DNA of 64,000 nt from a virus. Where the stretch lies: IMG/VR virus record IMGVR_UViG_3300046171_000252, positions 62,001 to 126,000 of that record, one strand, 5' to 3'. This document shows, in pieces, positions 61,544 through 64,000 of the stretch. Position numbers and translations under genes: made by a program. A model generated the notes under the pieces. It made no database searches. It was not told where the DNA came from and was given only the letters and a program-made list of their open reading frames with translations. Numbering within the stretch: position 1 is the first letter of the stretch; each line of letters begins with the position of its first letter.

Positions 61544-61978
61544 ATGGGAAACCTTGCACGGTATACTGCTGCGGACCTACCTGCGTTGATGGAACGCATA
61601 AATAGGAATAGCATAGGAATGGATGAATACTTCGATAGGTTGTTTAATCTCCACGAAACAACGAAGAATTATCCACCATTTAATCTAGTCACGGTCAGCG
61701 CAGTAGAATCACGACTAGAACTTGCACTTGCAGGATTTAGAAAAGCAGAAGTAAATGTCTACACACAAGACGGAAAACTCTTTGTCGAAGGACAAAAAGA
61801 GGACACCGAATCAGAAACGACTTATGTCCACAGAGGAATGGCTCAACGATCTTTCACCAGATCTTGGACACTGGCAGAGGATACGGAAGTTAGATCAGTT
61901 GAATTTGAGGATGGGTTGTTAAGTATTGTTCTGGGAAGAATTGTGCCCGAACATCATCAAAAGAAGGTCTGGTTTTGA
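61544..61978 (+). CDS. hsp20: Small heat shock protein (Hsp20 family)
   Basis: The 144-residue protein has an alpha-crystallin-type core. It includes YPPFNLVTVSAVESRLELAL, then VNVYTQDGKLFVEGQKEDTE, RGMAQRSFTRSWTLAEDTEV and FEDGLLSIVLGRIVPEHH, with the R-S-F-x-R and G-L-L-x-I patterns of the family. The ATG at 61544 has AGGAG eight bases upstream, which favours it over an in-frame start at 61493. Hsp20 is common in T4-like cyanophages and probably helps protein folding late in infection. Confidence 0.93.
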   Translation: MGNLARYTAADLPALMERINRNSIGMDEYFDRLFNLHETTKNYPPFNLVTVSAVESRLELALAGFRKAEVNVYTQDGKLFVEGQKEDTESETTYVHRGMAQRSFTRSWTLAEDTEVRSVEFEDGLLSIVLGRIVPEHHQKKVWF

Positions 61979-62001
61979 TACCCTAACTGATTTTTGCTGC
62001 G

Positions 62002-62047
62002 GTTGATACAGAAGTGTATCAACATGATACACTATACTCTATATAAT
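62002..62047 (+). promoter_or_regulatory. Promoter with perfect inverted repeat (operator-like)
   Basis: GTTGATACA (62002-62010) and TGTATCAAC (62015-62023) form a perfect 9-bp inverted repeat around GAAG. A further TGATACA copy lies at 62025-62031. The downstream arm overlaps a -35-like TCAACA (62019-62024), which is followed after 17 bases by a perfect TATAAT (62042-62047). This arrangement suggests a sigma70 promoter controlled by a dimeric repressor or activator. No T tract follows the repeat. Confidence 0.62.
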
Positions 62048-62071
62048 TATGTAATCGATTAGGAGGTATTA

Positions 62072-62155
62072 ATGAACTTCACCACCACTGCCTTAGCAGC
62101 TGGAACTCTAATGACTATTTTTATTGGAGTTCCCATTACTACATTTGTTTCTTAG
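62072..62155 (+). CDS. Tiny single-helix membrane peptide (27 aa)
   Basis: The peptide MNFTTTALAAGTLMTIFIGV followed by PITTFVS is nearly all one hydrophobic helix. The start has a perfect AGGAGG (62061-62066) five bases upstream, the best ribosome-binding site in the window, which strongly supports translation. It resembles small subunits of photosynthetic complexes only in size and hydrophobicity; I do not recognise it as any known one. It is followed three bases later by a second tiny gene. Confidence 0.62.
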   Translation: MNFTTTALAAGTLMTIFIGVPITTFVS

Positions 62156-62158
62156 CAC

Positions 62159-62233
62159 ATGGAAATCTTAGCAACCTTTGTCATTTTTGGCGCAGTAATG
62201 AGTGGAGCATTTGCACTCACCCCTAAAAAATAA
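62159..62233 (+). CDS. Tiny single-helix membrane peptide (24 aa)
   Basis: The 24-residue peptide (MEILATFVIFGAVMSGAFAL, then TPKK) consists of one hydrophobic helix with a basic end. It starts three bases after the preceding stop and has no ribosome-binding site of its own, so coupled translation is likely. Its small size keeps confidence limited, but the shared unit with its own promoter and terminator supports it. Confidence 0.5.
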   Translation: MEILATFVIFGAVMSGAFALTPKK

Positions 62234-62268
62234 ATACTAAATAAAACTGAATATCGTCGTCGCAGATG

Positions 62269-62310
62269 GAGGGGTAACTGGCAAAATCCAGTTAATGCCC
62301 CTCTTTTTTT
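62269..62310 (+). terminator. Strong terminator after the tiny membrane peptides
   Basis: GAGGGG-TAACTGG (62269-62281) pairs with CCAGTTA-CCCCTC (62288-62303), with a three-base bulge ATG, and is followed by seven T residues. It closes the small transcription unit. Confidence 0.88.
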
Positions 62311-62313
62311 GTA

Positions 62314-62321
62314 TCTAAATA
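62314..62321 (+). promoter_or_regulatory. Late promoter variant TCTAAATA
   Basis: The same one-mismatch box as at 43915 lies directly after a terminator and 20 bases before the ATG at 62342. Confidence 0.55.
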
Positions 62322-62341
62322 TCAACGTTAGTGAGAGGAGT

Positions 62342-62656
62342 ATGCTATCTACTCAGTATAGATTGAGATTAGAGTTCATCTGTAAATGTATTGCTAATGG
62401 TGAGGAAGTAAAATTAGATGACATGATTTGGGCAGAGAAACTAGCAAAGAGTCATACTACTGCTAGAGATTGGTTGCAAAAAGCACGGAGACAATCTGCT
62501 CAACAGATTGAAGAAGGTAGTGCAGATGATTTTCTGAATAGGATGGGATTAGGTGATCCCGACCCATCCAATCATAAAACGGGATTTACTGATGCTGATG
62601 ATATTAAAGATTGGTTTCATACTGACAAACCTGATGATTGGAGGCAACGTGATTAA
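62342..62656 (+). CDS. Conserved cyanophage protein (104 aa)
   Basis: The ATG at 62342 is preceded by GAGAGGAG and is preferred over an in-frame TTG at 62309, which lies in the terminator T tract. The product MLSTQYRLRLEFICKCIANG, then EEVKLDDMIWAEKLAKSHTT and WLQKARRQSAQQI is helical and ends in an acidic, Trp-rich segment (IKDWFHTDKPDDWRQRD). A conserved cyanophage family of unknown function is the best description. It overlaps the next gene by one base. Confidence 0.75.
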   Translation: MLSTQYRLRLEFICKCIANGEEVKLDDMIWAEKLAKSHTTARDWLQKARRQSAQQIEEGSADDFLNRMGLGDPDPSNHKTGFTDADDIKDWFHTDKPDDWRQRD

Positions 62657-62832
62657 TGGCAAGTGAATTTGATTACGTTGAAGCACCTACTGAAGGTGAA
62701 GTTGATAGGTGGGGATTTACAATTAAACCTTCTATTAGTGATAATGAATTGATTATTATATGTTTAAAAAACGCCCCTTGTGGATCAGACAAGAAACAAG
62801 TTGAACGATTGATAAAACATTATGAAGAATAA
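62656..62832 (+). CDS. Small conserved protein (58 aa)
   Basis: The start shares one base with the upstream stop (TAATG). The product MASEFDYVEAPTEGEVDRWG followed by FTIKPSISDNELIIICLKNA is acidic and then mixed, ending in a basic helix (KKQVERLIKHYEE). No domain is recognised. It overlaps the next gene by 11 bases. Confidence 0.6.
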   Translation: MASEFDYVEAPTEGEVDRWGFTIKPSISDNELIIICLKNAPCGSDKKQVERLIKHYEE

Positions 62833-62965
62833 AGAATCAGATTATGTTTGTGTCACGACATGGAATGCCATGTTTGAATGTATGCGGTATCATTGGGTAC
62901 ATAAATCTGAAAAGGATCCTGTGCAATTCGTAAAAAATCTCAACCCAGATGAGGTAATTCTTTGA
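62822..62965 (+). CDS. Small hypothetical protein (47 aa)
   Basis: The product MKNKESDYVCVTTWNAMFEC followed by MRYHWVHKSEKDPVQFVKNL contains aromatic residues, two Cys and a His but no clear motif. It overlaps its neighbours at both ends (11 bases upstream; TTGA downstream), which matches the compact style of this gene run. Confidence 0.58.
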   Translation: MKNKESDYVCVTTWNAMFECMRYHWVHKSEKDPVQFVKNLNPDEVIL

Positions 62966-63255
62966 AGAAACTATTCATAGTTAGTATTGGTGAGAATGAA
63001 TGTGTCACTCACGATGGTTATATTCAAATTGGTATCTTTAATCATTCTGTAGAAAAGCATCTAGAGTTAAATCCTACTATTGATTGGCAAGTAACTTATT
63101 GGATGCCAGATATCTGGGCAAATAGATATAAGAGAGTATCATTTCAACTTACTGAAAAGAAAAACGAAGGTTCACCTAGAACCGATAACGCAACAGACAG
63201 TCGTCCCAGAGATTTTCCAGATCAAGCGACTAATAGATTGGAAAGAACATTATGA
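62962..63255 (+). CDS. Hypothetical protein with TTG start (97 aa)
   Basis: No ATG is available at the expected place, so the gene probably starts at TTG (62962), overlapping the upstream stop (TTGA). The product begins MKKLFIVSIGENECVTHDGY and has a central TYWMPDIWANRYKR segment, followed by a polar, probably disordered tail (NEGSPRTDNATDSRPRDF). Function is unknown. It overlaps the next gene by four bases (ATGA). Confidence 0.6.
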   Translation: MKKLFIVSIGENECVTHDGYIQIGIFNHSVEKHLELNPTIDWQVTYWMPDIWANRYKRVSFQLTEKKNEGSPRTDNATDSRPRDFPDQATNRLERTL

Positions 63256-63395
63256 AAATGTGGGAGACAAAATGCGTCGAGTGTGGTAAAATGGTTCCAG
63301 CGAATCAAGCACCTCAGATAGGGCACCAAGCACCTGATGGTAGTTGGACAAATTCGCTATGTAAACCTTGCTGGATAAAGAAGAACAATGGATAA
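63252..63395 (+). CDS. Small zinc-ribbon-like protein (47 aa)
   Basis: Two CxxC pairs, CVECG and CKPCW, about 30 residues apart, form a likely zinc ribbon in a 47-residue protein (MKMWETKCVECGKMVPANQA). It could bind nucleic acid or another protein. Overlaps of four and eight bases with its neighbours support the reading frame. Confidence 0.62.
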   Translation: MKMWETKCVECGKMVPANQAPQIGHQAPDGSWTNSLCKPCWIKKNNG

Positions 63396-63561
63396 AATTG
63401 ATACACAAGGCATGAGTCTTCCTGGTAAATCAAAAAAACCAAGTAGTTATGATCCTATGCCAGTAAAGAACCGTACAATCTTCACGCCAGAAGAACGTAT
63501 TGAGTTGAAGCAGATTATCAACGAAGCACTTGATGAGAGAGAAAAAAATGAAGCATTATAA
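63388..63561 (+). CDS. Small hypothetical protein (57 aa)
   Basis: A flexible N-terminus (MDKIDTQGMSLPGKSKKPSS) is followed by a helix FTPEERIELKQIINEALDER. No domain is recognised. It overlaps the preceding gene by eight bases and the following one by 14 bases. Confidence 0.6.
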   Translation: MDKIDTQGMSLPGKSKKPSSYDPMPVKNRTIFTPEERIELKQIINEALDEREKNEAL

Positions 63562-63721
63562 TAACTATTACGTCAAGTTTGACGATGATGAATTGCGACA
63601 GATCTTGAAAGAGATTAGTAACGAAGAAGTTAAAGTAAGAATAAGGAGTGCATTGGGAGAGACTGTTGATCCCATAGATAAGTTCCATGCAACTATCGCA
63701 TATTATAATAATGAAGTTTAA
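63548..63721 (+). CDS. Small hypothetical protein (57 aa)
   Basis: The ATG at 63548 is preferred over the upstream in-frame TTG/ATG at 63530-63533. The product MKHYNNYYVKFDDDELRQIL followed by KEISNEEVKVRIRSALGETV is mainly helical with a final HATIAYYNNEV strand. Function is unknown. Its end overlaps purS by 11 bases. Confidence 0.6.
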   Translation: MKHYNNYYVKFDDDELRQILKEISNEEVKVRIRSALGETVDPIDKFHATIAYYNNEV

Positions 63722-63992
63722 AGCACTTGTATTTGTTCGTTTGAGGTCACAGGTTGATGACTCTCCTGGTAATGCTGTGAGAGATGCCTGTAAGCGATTG
63801 TCTGAGTTAGATATTAAAAAACTTAGATTGGGTAAAGTGATTGATGTTTGGTTGGAATCAGAGAGTAGAGAGTATGCTGAGAAGGAACTTGAAATGCTTT
63901 CTGATAGATTCCTTGCTAACACAGTTATGGAAGACTGGGACTATGAACTGACCGAGATTGAAAACTTTCCCAAAGGTATTGACAATGGATGA
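63711..63992 (+). CDS. purS: FGAM synthase small subunit PurS
   Basis: The 93-residue protein fits PurS (about 80-90 aa). The start MKFKALVFVRLRSQVDDSPG followed by NAVRDACKRLSELDIKKLRL, then GKVIDVWLE, and DRFLANTVMEDWDYELTEIE matches the family pattern (G-K-x-I-x-x-x-L-E and L-L-A-N-P-V-I-E-D-Y). PurS joins PurL and PurQ to make formylglycinamidine ribonucleotide in purine synthesis. Cyanophages often carry several pur genes. ATG at 63711 is used because it gives the family start; the in-frame codon at 63687 would add residues. Confidence 0.88.
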   Translation: MKFKALVFVRLRSQVDDSPGNAVRDACKRLSELDIKKLRLGKVIDVWLESESREYAEKELEMLSDRFLANTVMEDWDYELTEIENFPKGIDNG

Positions 63993-64000
63993 TTTTAACG
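63985..64000 (+). CDS. Start of a gene cut off by the window end
   Basis: ATG at 63985 overlaps the PurS stop (ATGGATGA) and opens a frame reading MDDFN before the window ends. The overlap style matches its neighbours. In other genomes purL or purQ often follows purS, but five codons are too few to identify it. Confidence 0.35.

Noticed and set aside
62072-62233. Assignment of the tiny peptides to named photosystem or cytochrome b6f subunits
   Set aside because: Size and hydrophobicity agree but I recognise no diagnostic residues, so no gene name is given.
1-64000. tRNA genes, CRISPR arrays, insertion sequences or integrase sites
   Set aside because: I looked for cloverleaf-like arms ending in a CCA-type acceptor, for spaced direct repeats and for transposase motifs, and saw none. 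A tRNA scan would be needed to exclude tRNAs with certainty.

Overview
The window is a contiguous piece of a T4-like myovirus (tailed phage with a contractile tail), almost certainly a marine cyanophage. T4-type genes recognisable from their translations run in the usual order: baseplate (gp25, gp6, gp8), neck and tail (gp13, gp14, gp15, gp18, gp19), packaging (gp16, gp17, gp20), capsid (gp21, gp22, gp23), recombination (UvsY, UvsW, gp46, gp47), the late sigma factor gp55 and the replisome (gp45, gp44, gp62, RegA). Genes typical of cyanophages are mixed in: a CobS/CobT-like pair, SpeD, Hsp20, PurS, a DUF3110-like protein and many small conserved cyanophage ORFs. Every supported gene is on the + strand. 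The DNA is visibly AT-rich, except for the first 1.3 kb and the capsid gene. I saw no tRNA, CRISPR array, IS element or photosynthesis gene of recognised type.

Layout. 1-3477: small conserved genes, a split ligase-like nucleotidyltransferase and a glycosyltransferase. 3506-29778: baseplate and fibre module, with a giant structural protein of about 4,130 aa (split by one frameshift), gp8, a 2,510-aa DUF4815-like protein and a repetitive fibre-like protein. 29778-35222: neck and terminase. 35306-43863: sheath, tube, portal, prohead core, protease, scaffold and major capsid protein, closed by a strong terminator. 43943-46891: small proteins, a tail-tube-fold protein, UvsY and UvsW. 46891-61438: gp55, gp47/gp46, CobT/CobS-like, gp45, SpeD, gp44, a Dam methylase plus glycosyltransferase cassette, gp62 and RegA. 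61478-64000: Hsp20, a tiny self-contained unit encoding two very small membrane peptides, a run of tightly overlapping small genes, PurS and the first codons of another gene.

Transcription can be read from the sequence. T4-type late promoters (TATAAATA, or one-mismatch variants) lie mostly 18-33 nt upstream of gp25, gp8, the prohead core gene, gp22, uvsW and others; those before gp18 and hsp20 are further away (37 and 58 nt). They would be used by gp55, which is encoded here, with gp45 as mobile activator. Sigma70-like promoters stand before the first glycosyltransferase and before gp55. Many genes overlap by ATGA or similar, implying translational coupling.

The main caution is that four otherwise sound genes (the ligase-like gene, the giant structural gene, uvsW and gp46) carry six single-base frameshifts, most at short homopolymers. 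Sequencing or assembly error is the simplest explanation, so the fragments are listed separately and the corrected genes are described. The observations most worth pursuing are the two modular repeat families shared between baseplate and neck proteins, the small-peptide transcription unit at 62.0-62.3 kb, the 20-bp direct repeats flanking a 42-aa ORF at the end of gp44, and the Dam plus glycosyltransferase insertion inside the clamp-loader operon.
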